Origin: Gammaproteobacteria bacterium
GTDB lineage: Bacteria > Pseudomonadota > Gammaproteobacteria > Thiohalospirales > Thiohalospiraceae
DNA length: 7,631 nt
Assembly: GCA_011322575.1 (NCBI GenBank)
Contig: DRMK01000161.1
Location: forward strand, 1 to 7,631
Reading direction: 5' to 3'
Shown: positions 1 through 5,595 of the stretch, piece by piece
Layout: each line of letters opens with the position of its first letter
Position numbering within the stretch: position 1 is the stretch's first letter
The notes under the pieces: generated by a model
Told to the model about the DNA's origin: nothing
Seen by the model: the letters and a program-made list of their open reading frames with translations, nothing else
Database searches by the model: none
Translations under genes and position numbers: made by a program

Positions 1-250
1 CGGTCGACACTCTCTCCTTGCACCCCAGATTTACATCTGAATAGTTCTTATATACATCACATTCCCACTGAATTTTTTCTACCAACTCTCTGCATCTGCT
101 AACTCTCTCACGTTCGCCATCAATTCCCACTCTGGCCCCGTCAGAAATCACAAAAAGACGCTTAGGACGAGCCGCGGAAATTTTTTTTAGCAGGAGTTCG
201 GTAGCATCGGGCCTGTTAAATATTATTATAGCAATAGGGGTATCTAACAT
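1..250 (-). CDS. Glycosyltransferase, GT-A (family 2-like), N-terminal fragment cut by window edge
   Basis: This is the first 83 codons of a gene that runs off the left edge, so it has no stop here. The protein opens with MLDTPIAIIIFNRPDATELL, the first beta strand and nucleotide-binding turn of a GT-A fold (hydrophobic strand, then FNRPD). A second strand follows near residues 30-40 (KRLFVISDG), and after it a stretch with E..R...CR and an NLGCKERVST motif near residues 74-83. This pattern matches bacterial proteins annotated as family 2 or nucleotide-diphospho-sugar transferases, in which the NLGC segment precedes the metal-binding acidic motif, lost here. The ATG at 248-250 is the only plausible start: an in-frame stop lies a few codons upstream. 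No good Shine-Dalgarno is visible. It continues the polysaccharide cluster in the same direction and probably transfers one sugar to a lipid-linked glycan. The family call rests on remembered motifs; the sugar is unknown. Confidence 0.75.
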   Translation of the reverse strand, partial: MLDTPIAIIIFNRPDATELLLKKISAARPKRLFVISDGARVGIDGERERVSRCRELVEKIQWECDVYKNYSDVNLGCKERVST

Positions 251-389
251 TATGTATTGATCAGTTTACCGGGCTATGTACCAAACTAGTGTTTCAGGCT
301 ATATCTGCCATTACCGGGATATCATGTTGCTGGCGATTGCGCTGTTTAATACCTCTTAGCCACAAGACATGATTCACCAAAAAATTCTG
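251..389. other. Intergenic gap between two glycosyltransferase genes
   Basis: This is the only long gap within the polysaccharide cluster. On the minus strand, the frame of the upstream GT-B gene stays open for 31 codons beyond its TAG, to a TGA at 294-296. I see no hairpin followed by a T run, no convincing promoter and no RNA gene. The gap may hold a weak promoter for the left-edge gene or be a remnant of an earlier gene order. Confidence 0.5.
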
Positions 390-1622
390 CTACCCTGGTG
401 CCACATCTTCATATATATTCAGCATAGCAGCCACCCTCTTTTCCCACGATTCTTCAGTTGCTTTTCGATAAGCTCCTTTTTTTAGCTCCTCGAGCAAGCC
501 TGGGTTTTGCTCCAAAGATATCAATGCCTCTGCAAAACCTCGAATGCTGTTTGCTGGACTGCGTACCTGAACCTTAATTCCACATGTCGAATCGACAATG
601 GTTCCAAACCCGCATTTGTCGTGGCAAATTACAGGCAGGCCTAATTCAATTGCCTCTGTAACCACGGCCGGCGTACCCTCCTGCAAGCTAGTAAACATAA
701 GGACATCACACCCACTCATGATATCCATAGCTTCCCTGTGGGGCTGCTCACCATGCCATACGCACATCTCATCTACTCCGATCTTTCTTGCAAGCTTTTT
801 CCAGGCATTGGCACACCTACCAGAACCTATAATGTGAAACTCCAAGGCTACTCGGCGGGATGCCTGTCTGATTGCATATAATCCGATTGGCAGCGCCTTA
901 CGCTCCAAAAACAGTCCGCACCAGGCTACGCGCAAAACTGATCCTCTATTGTAAATATTATTTAAGCGTACCCTGGACTTGCCGGAAATACCTTGCTCAT
1001 TGATGAGCACGGAGCTACGCCCATAATTTCTCCTTATGGCATCCTGATCCTCATGGGTCGCTGAAATAATCCTGTCCGCTTTAGACATGGCCCTACGCAC
1101 CCTACGATCCACTCTCATTTGTATCCAATTTAGAATATTTCTCAACCCATAGTACCACCCCCCTTTAAGGCCCAAAAAATATAGATATCTCCATGGCATC
1201 TGGGCATGCCCTCCAACTGGCCCCCAAACAAACGGCACCGGCAGTTTCCACAGGTAGCCTGGCTCCCTGTATCCAATCATGTTGAGCTGATGTACCAAAT
1301 CAAAACCTACCTTATCTTGTAGAGCCAGCGCTTTCTTATACGCCTGCCACTGCCAGCTGCGATAACTAAGATAATAGAGATGAGACCATAACCACTCGCC
1401 GTATCGCTTTCTGGGTACTCCTGTAATATGTAAATCAACCCTAAGATCCGGATTTTCCCTGAGATACTTTTCAATAAACGGAACAAATCCACTTTCCGTA
1501 ATGAGCCACACCCTATGATGCTGCGCGAGACGAATCACCCAGTTCCATCCCATGCCCGGCTCTGACCCTCTATCAGGTTGGCAGGCATATGCCGAAATTA
1601 GCACCTTTTTCTTATGGATCAT
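390..1622 (-). CDS. GT-B fold glycosyltransferase (GT4-like), surface polysaccharide synthesis
   Basis: A 410-residue enzyme likely to transfer a sugar from a nucleotide donor to an undecaprenyl-linked oligosaccharide at the inner face of the cytoplasmic membrane. The N-terminal Rossmann half starts with VLISAYACQP and a GSEPGMGW motif (residues 19-26), typical of a GT4 subgroup found in O-antigen and EPS loci. The C-terminal half has the donor-site pattern: GLFLERKALP (about 236-245, with R241/K242) and an E-x7-E motif, E315 to E323, within LQEGTPAVVTEAIELGLPV. Length is usual for the family. The start is supported by GAGGA ten bases upstream (1633-1637). It follows the family 2 glycosyltransferase by 33 bases, so co-transcription is likely. 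It is AT-rich compared with genes at the right of the window. The stop is TAG, and the frame remains open for 31 more codons. Donor and acceptor sugars cannot be told from sequence alone. Confidence 0.9.
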   Translation of the reverse strand: MIHKKKVLISAYACQPDRGSEPGMGWNWVIRLAQHHRVWLITESGFVPFIEKYLRENPDLRVDLHITGVPRKRYGEWLWSHLYYLSYRSWQWQAYKKALALQDKVGFDLVHQLNMIGYREPGYLWKLPVPFVWGPVGGHAQMPWRYLYFLGLKGGWYYGLRNILNWIQMRVDRRVRRAMSKADRIISATHEDQDAIRRNYGRSSVLINEQGISGKSRVRLNNIYNRGSVLRVAWCGLFLERKALPIGLYAIRQASRRVALEFHIIGSGRCANAWKKLARKIGVDEMCVWHGEQPHREAMDIMSGCDVLMFTSLQEGTPAVVTEAIELGLPVICHDKCGFGTIVDSTCGIKVQVRSPANSIRGFAEALISLEQNPGLLEELKKGAYRKATEESWEKRVAAMLNIYEDVAPG

Positions 1623-1632
1623 TTTGCTTAGA

Positions 1633-1637
1633 TCCTC
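1633..1637 (-). promoter_or_regulatory. Ribosome binding site of the GT-B glycosyltransferase
   Basis: GAGGA on the minus strand, ten bases before the ATG at 1620-1622. It supports the chosen start, which gives the expected N-terminal strand KKVLISAYA immediately. Confidence 0.55.
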
Positions 1638-1655
1638 AAAGCATAACCCTGGCTA

Positions 1656-2570
1656 TTACTGATGTTGGTATTCAAGATATCTGAGCCCTGAGAGACTTGT
1701 AAGGTGGCCTACGCTGGCAAAAATTCTTTGCAATGTCTTAACCATCAGCACCCTGCCACCAACAATTGAAAATGGTGCAAATGCCACTAAGACAGCCAAA
1801 AAACCAGTTTTCTTTAGCACCCATATCAGCTTTTTTTTTGCACCCATATGCCTTAGATAAACGCGGCTATGCGATTGCCCCCCTCTAAATGCCCTCAGCA
1901 TCATCCATCGAAGTGTCATTCTTGACGCTGGCACCTCCTCATACACAACAGCATTGTCGCACCATATTAGCTTCGCTCCCCTATTATGCATTCGAGAAAA
2001 AAAATCGGTATCTCCCCCTCCCGATAAGCCATATTCTGGATCAAAATACCATTTCATCCCACTCATAGCAGATTTAGTTATTAGTACGTTTCCCGTCCCG
2101 CCATGGGGTCTAATCGTCCCGGACGACCACCTGGCACGCTCAAAAAAACCACCTCGCTTTATCCAGCCAGGAGTATTGGGAGGATATACTGTTATGACAG
2201 GACCAAACACTGCGTCGGCTTGCCAGTTCTCTACCGCATCTAGCAACTTTTGCAACCAATCGGGCTCTGCATACTCATCATCATCAATGAACGCAATCAT
2301 ATCCCCTTTTGCCAATGAAATAGCTCTGTTTCTGGCCAGAGAGATATTTTGCTCAGGCTCTACGTCATAGATTACTTCCACTTCCGCAATGGCACTAACA
2401 TCCATAACTACCTGACGAGCAGAAGCACTTGCGTCATTATCAACAACTACTATCCGATAGGACACAGCGTCATCCAGCTCTTGAGCCAGCAAGCTTAACA
2501 ACAACTTTTTTAGCAATCGCGGCCGGCGATATGTCGCAACACAAACATCAACCTCTCTCGATTTGGGCAT
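1656..2570 (-). CDS. Family 2 glycosyltransferase (ExoM/WcaA-like), surface polysaccharide synthesis
   Basis: A 304-residue GT-A glycosyltransferase expected to act on the cytoplasmic side of the inner membrane on a lipid-linked glycan. It begins with the classical strand VDVCVATYRRPRLLKKLL, then VVVDNDAS (about 41-48), which binds the nucleotide. The metal/nucleotide motif is IDDDEY (D96-D98), and a later acidic motif GGGDTDFFSRM (D187, D189) lies where the catalytic base region usually is. A hydrophobic stretch at about 255-275 suggests C-terminal membrane association. The opening CVATYRRP resembles ExoM-type succinoglycan glucosyltransferases, but the specificity is not inferable. The start is well supported: GGAGAGG lies eight bases upstream, inside the flippase gene, whose 3' end overlaps this gene by 23 bases. 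The gene contains A/T runs at 1831-1839 (nine bases, encoding K245-K247) and 1997-2004 (eight bases). It is AT-rich, as are its neighbours. Confidence 0.92.
   Translation of the reverse strand: MPKSREVDVCVATYRRPRLLKKLLLSLLAQELDDAVSYRIVVVDNDASASARQVVMDVSAIAEVEVIYDVEPEQNISLARNRAISLAKGDMIAFIDDDEYAEPDWLQKLLDAVENWQADAVFGPVITVYPPNTPGWIKRGGFFERARWSSGTIRPHGGTGNVLITKSAMSGMKWYFDPEYGLSGGGDTDFFSRMHNRGAKLIWCDNAVVYEEVPASRMTLRWMMLRAFRGGQSHSRVYLRHMGAKKKLIWVLKKTGFLAVLVAFAPFSIVGGRVLMVKTLQRIFASVGHLTSLSGLRYLEYQHQ
1831..1839. repeat. Nine-base homopolymer (T9 on plus, A9 in the coding strand)
   Basis: The longest mononucleotide run in the window, inside the family 2 glycosyltransferase gene at the codons for A244-K247 (GCA AAA AAA AAG). 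Such runs can promote polymerase slippage or length variation. A one-base change would remove or alter the last roughly 57 residues, including the hydrophobic segment. Here the frame is intact. Confidence 0.85.
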
Positions 2571-3795
2571 GTTGAAAACCTCTCCACAACAGAACTGCGA
2601 GAAGCAGTTCTCCTAGGGCCATGGATAAAATCACCCCTCTAACATTGCCATATCTGGCAGCAATAGCACTAGCAGCAACAACCAATACTGCTGTTACAGC
2701 GTTTCGAGTGGTGATGATGCGGAATTTACGATAGACCTGAAGCAACTGGGCAGGCATTGACCGGATAGCCTCACATGCAACACACACTGACCACACAAGT
2801 AGCAACCACCCAAGAGATTCATATTCCCTGGAAAAAAAATCCATAATTCGGTCGCTGCCAAGGTATAACAACAGGGAATATACGGCTATGCATGACAATA
2901 GCAAAGCAAGCACTCTGAACGCCATGCCGATTGTTTGCTTCTCCTTTCCGTTTGCCCGTAAATAAGCCATCCTAGGCATAAATACCCGTCCCAGACTCGT
3001 GCTTATCAAACCAATCGGAGCCAACAACAAACGTGCCGCATTTGCTTCTGCAACTACAGCAGCCCCCTGCATGGTTGCCAGCAGATATATATATGCTTGA
3101 CCCTGTAACCAAGTAACGGATACTCCTCCTAGCGCCCATGCGCCTTGACGCCAAGATTCAGCGATGCTGCCCCACACCAATCTGCCTGACTCCCTAAGCG
3201 AAAATCGAGCAAAATAGGCTATTGAGAACATGGCCACGGCGAGAGCGATAAGACCGTTTGCCCCAAGAACTGATAAATGAAGGTGTTCTGTTCCCATAAA
3301 ATAAAACAAAATCAGCGTGCTCAAATAAATGGTGCTAAACAAGCACCCAACAAAAAAAACCCGTCTTGGAGCCAATGTTAGATACAGATACCGTCGTACA
3401 TATTCAATCATTACTACGCCAGGAAACGATAGACAAAACACATAAGCCAATCTTGTGTACTGCGGTGATATATGCTCTTCAAAAGAAAATATTGCACTCA
3501 GCAATAGTAACGCCGCCAACCCAACTACAGCCAGCAGCGCAAGAAACATACTTCCACAGTAGGCCACGCGAACGTTATCTGGTTTTGATGGGGCGATTAC
3601 AGTCATCTGAGTCATTACCAGAGCATTTGCTACTCCAACGGTAAGAAGAGTCATGGAAAAGGCAACGCCGTACAATCCATACTCTTCCTTGCTTGCAAAG
3701 CGGATGAGAAACACTCCAGTCAACAGATTGGTCAAGCTTTGGAGGGACTGCTCAGCTAGGCCCCAAAGGGCTCCTGTCTTTAGGCTTTGTCTCAT
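2548..3795 (-). CDS. Lipid-linked oligosaccharide flippase (Wzx-like, MOP/polysaccharide transporter superfamily)
   Basis: A 415-residue, strongly hydrophobic protein with about a dozen predicted membrane segments spread over its whole length and short charged loops. This is the size and architecture of Wzx/PST flippases, which move undecaprenyl-diphosphate-linked repeat units from the inner to the outer leaflet of the cytoplasmic membrane. The N-terminus (MRQSLKTGALWGLAEQSLQS) fits the amphipathic entry typical of the superfamily, and phrases such as RFASKEEYGLYGVAFS match the usual segment after the first helix. No soluble domain is fused. It is the first gene of the minus-strand cluster segment seen here, and its last codons overlap the start of the family 2 glycosyltransferase and carry that gene's ribosome site. 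Its own start has only a weak purine-rich leader (AAGAAAAAG). It contains eight-base A/T runs at 2832-2839 and 3352-3359. A teichuronic/EPS exporter subfamily cannot be excluded. No Wzy polymerase or ligase is in view. Confidence 0.88.
   Translation of the reverse strand: MRQSLKTGALWGLAEQSLQSLTNLLTGVFLIRFASKEEYGLYGVAFSMTLLTVGVANALVMTQMTVIAPSKPDNVRVAYCGSMFLALLAVVGLAALLLLSAIFSFEEHISPQYTRLAYVFCLSFPGVVMIEYVRRYLYLTLAPRRVFFVGCLFSTIYLSTLILFYFMGTEHLHLSVLGANGLIALAVAMFSIAYFARFSLRESGRLVWGSIAESWRQGAWALGGVSVTWLQGQAYIYLLATMQGAAVVAEANAARLLLAPIGLISTSLGRVFMPRMAYLRANGKEKQTIGMAFRVLALLLSCIAVYSLLLYLGSDRIMDFFSREYESLGWLLLVWSVCVACEAIRSMPAQLLQVYRKFRIITTRNAVTAVLVVAASAIAARYGNVRGVILSMALGELLLAVLLWRGFQHAQIERG
2579..2585 (-). 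promoter_or_regulatory. Strong ribosome binding site of the family 2 glycosyltransferase, inside the flippase gene
   Basis: GGAGAGG on the minus strand, eight bases before the ATG at 2568-2570. It fixes that start despite the 23-base gene overlap and argues for translational coupling with the flippase. Confidence 0.75.
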
Positions 3796-4002
3796 CTGTG
3801 CTTTTTCTTATTGTCTCTGCAGGCACCAAACCAATTACGTCACCAGCCGCTACTCACCCAATCACAATATTCGCAGGCAGATGAATCGAACCACCGCTTT
3901 AGTTTGGAATAGGTGGGACCATATAGAGGCGGAAAGGTCAATCTGTTCTTCACGAAAAGCGGCATTCTTGCGCCATTCTAGATCCGAAACGAGCCGCTCT
4001 TA
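3796..4002. other. Intergenic region between the polysaccharide cluster and rrtA
   Basis: This 207-base gap has no open frame with a credible protein and no recognisable RNA gene. On the minus strand it begins after tandem stops (TAA TAA) of rrtA. A six-base inverted repeat (AGCGGC/GCCGCT, 3958-3963 and 3993-3998) followed by only three Ts has a 29-base loop, so it is at best a weak terminator. The promoter of the flippase and following genes should lie here if the cluster starts here, but I find no clear -35/-10 pair and no JUMPstart/ops element. The change from AT-rich to GC-richer DNA starts about here. Confidence 0.5.
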
Positions 4003-4593
4003 TTAAGACTCATCTCCCCCAAAGGCAACCATACGCCACAGACCTGTCGCAATCAATCCCCCTACTGCCCCATAGAGGTGAGAATCCACCACAACCCTAC
4101 CATTGATGAGGCTCTCTGAACTCGGCATTGCTCCGGCAAGCTGCTCCCAGGATAGTTTTCCCACGACCAGTACCAGCAGCATGGCTGCAGACCATCTGTG
4201 GAAACGCATATCCCGCATGATTCCGGCCAGCATCAACCCGTGCAGCGCGCCGGACAGTCCCACATACCAGCGAAGCTCGGGATTGAGCAACCAAAGGCCA
4301 GCGCCCACCGCAAATGCCGAAACAGCCAACACCCATAACCAGTAACCAATTGATCCATAAGCACCGAACAGCACGGCAATCATAATCATCCCTGCCATAT
4401 TCAGTGCCCAGTGTGGCCAGTTGAGATGAACCAGCTGGGATCCGAACAACAGCAGAATCTGGCCCTCACCCACAAGCTTGCGATCATACCTTAACAACTC
4501 CACCCACCCCAGGTACTGGAAGAGGCCGCTTGTTAGAAGCAGTACAATCCACACCACCCAGTGTGAATGCCAGAGATCGCGCCGATGGTCCAT
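4003..4593 (-). CDS. rrtA: Rhombosortase, rhomboid-family intramembrane serine protease
   Basis: A 196-residue polytopic membrane protein with about six hydrophobic segments and the rhomboid catalytic signature. An HLNWPHWALNM segment holds H56, H61 and N65, where rhomboids place the oxyanion residues. VGLSGALHGL carries the nucleophile S114 in a GxSGxxHG motif, and VDSHLYGAVGG carries the partner H162. The GLSGALHG form, the short length and the lack of extra domains are characteristic of rhombosortase. That subfamily is paired with proteins bearing a C-terminal GlyGly-CTERM tail, which it cleaves in the inner membrane during export to the surface; in Vibrio cholerae it processes type II secretion substrates such as VesB. 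No GlyGly-CTERM protein is encoded in this window, so substrates must lie elsewhere. AAGAGAGG ends two bases before the ATG, a close but purine-rich leader. The gene ends with tandem TAA stops and is divergent from the GGDEF gene. Confidence 0.88.
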   Translation of the reverse strand: MDHRRDLWHSHWVVWIVLLLTSGLFQYLGWVELLRYDRKLVGEGQILLLFGSQLVHLNWPHWALNMAGMIMIAVLFGAYGSIGYWLWVLAVSAFAVGAGLWLLNPELRWYVGLSGALHGLMLAGIMRDMRFHRWSAAMLLVLVVGKLSWEQLAGAMPSSESLINGRVVVDSHLYGAVGGLIATGLWRMVAFGGDES

Positions 4594-4677
4594 TACCTCT
4601 CTTGCCTAGTATATTTGCAATAATACATATTCTGATTAAACTGTTGCACCACAACAATCCGGCTGTTACAAAGAACC
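4594..4677. promoter_or_regulatory. Divergent promoter region between rrtA and the GGDEF response regulator
   Basis: This 84-base AT-rich spacer must hold the 5' signals of both genes unless transcription starts farther away. On the plus strand TTGCAA (4615-4620) and TAAACT (4637-4642), 16 bases apart, each match four of six consensus positions of a sigma-70 promoter; this is suggestive only. On the minus strand TATTAT preceded by TG is a possible extended -10 for rrtA without a good -35. A short inverted repeat GTTG-CACCA-CAAC lies in the spacer. No operator is recognised. Confidence 0.35.
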
Positions 4678-5595
4678 ATGGATGCGAGCAGCAGAGCAAA
4701 GCCCCGTATACTGATCGTCGATGACGTCCCGGTAAACTGCCGTCTCCTGCTGGAGTCACTGAAGGGTGACTACAAGATCGATATCGCTACCAGCGGCGAG
4801 CAGGCACTCCTGATGGTGACCAAGAACCCTCCCGATCTCATCCTGCTAGATATCATGATGCCGCGCATGGATGGCTATGAAGTATGTGAGCGGCTGAAAC
4901 AGGATAGCACCTCTCAGGATATACCAATTATCTTTCTCACCGCCAAAAACAGCAAGGAAGATGAGGCCAGGGGCTTTGAGTGGGGAGTGGTGGACTACAT
5001 CTCCAAACCGTTTCATATTCCTGTGGTCAAGGCACGTATCAGGACCCATCTGCAGCTGAAAAGAAGATGCGACCTGCTCAACCGGCTGGCATCTGTCGAT
5101 GCGCTGACGGGCATCCCGAATCGGCGCCATTTTACTGACGCATTCGAGGTGGAGTGGCGGCGCGCCATCCGCGGTGGAAGTTCCATTTCGGTAATGCTGA
5201 TCGACGTGGACTACTTCAAACAGTACAACGACACCTATGGCCACAGCGCGGGAGACGAGTGTCTCAAACGAATCGCCCGCAGTCTGCAAGCCTCTCTGAA
5301 TCGCCCCGGGGACAGCGCCGCCCGTATTGGGGGTGAGGAGTTCGCCGTACTGCTGCCGGAGACCGATGCGCTGGGGGCTGCGATGCTGGCGGAACGGATC
5401 CGCTCCGGCGTGGAGGAGTTGGGGATCCCGCATGAGGGCTCGGCACAGTTCGATGTCGTAACGGTGAGCGCCGGTGTCGCAACCGTGACACCCAGCGACC
5501 ACATGGAGCGCAACACCCTGCTGAACGCGGCGGACGAGATGCTCTACCAGGCGAAAGAGAAAGGGAGAAACCAGGTCATTGGCAGAGAGTTATAA
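4678..5595 (+). CDS. Response regulator diguanylate cyclase, REC-GGDEF (PleD-like)
   Basis: A 305-residue cytoplasmic two-domain protein that should make cyclic di-GMP from two GTP when phosphorylated. The receiver domain (about 9-125) has the acidic pair D15-D16, phospho-acceptor D58 in LLDIMMPRMDGYEV, switch T88 and K110 in SKPF. A short helical linker leads to the GGDEF domain (about 138-305): DALTGIPNRRHF, metal ligand D176 in LIDVDYFKQYND, YGHSAGDECL, and the active-site loop GGEEF (218-222). The inhibitory-site motif RxxD is present as R209-P-G-D212, exactly five residues before GGEEF, so product feedback inhibition is likely. No EAL domain, second receiver or output DNA-binding domain is present; PleD itself has two receivers, this one has one. 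The cognate histidine kinase is not in the window. The leader AAAGAACC is a weak ribosome site, but this ATG places the receiver start correctly. Its stop abuts the convergent transpeptidase stop with no gap. Confidence 0.95.
   Translation: MDASSRAKPRILIVDDVPVNCRLLLESLKGDYKIDIATSGEQALLMVTKNPPDLILLDIMMPRMDGYEVCERLKQDSTSQDIPIIFLTAKNSKEDEARGFEWGVVDYISKPFHIPVVKARIRTHLQLKRRCDLLNRLASVDALTGIPNRRHFTDAFEVEWRRAIRGGSSISVMLIDVDYFKQYNDTYGHSAGDECLKRIARSLQASLNRPGDSAARIGGEEFAVLLPETDALGAAMLAERIRSGVEELGIPHEGSAQFDVVTVSAGVATVTPSDHMERNTLLNAADEMLYQAKEKGRNQVIGREL

Noticed and set aside
3865..3895. A T-loop-like GGTTCGATTC on the minus strand, possibly a tRNA remnant or attachment site at the island edge
   Set aside because: The flanking bases do not form a T-stem, there is no acceptor or anticodon arm nearby, and I found no matching repeat at another place.
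3955..3998. Inverted repeat AGCGGC/GCCGCT after rrtA as a rho-independent terminator
   Set aside because: The stem is only six bases with a 29-base loop and three Ts, too weak to call.
3796..4002. JUMPstart/ops element upstream of the polysaccharide genes
   Set aside because: No GGCGGTAG-type core is present on the minus strand; AGCGGCTGGTGACG is only a loose resemblance.
3653..4006. A 117-codon plus-strand frame spanning the flippase start and the intergenic gap
   Set aside because: Most of its first third is antisense to the flippase, and the rest looks like random translation without motifs or a ribosome site.
4846..5502. A 218-codon minus-strand frame opposite the GGDEF gene
   Set aside because: The plus strand encodes an unmistakable REC-GGDEF protein; the antisense translation shows no family pattern.
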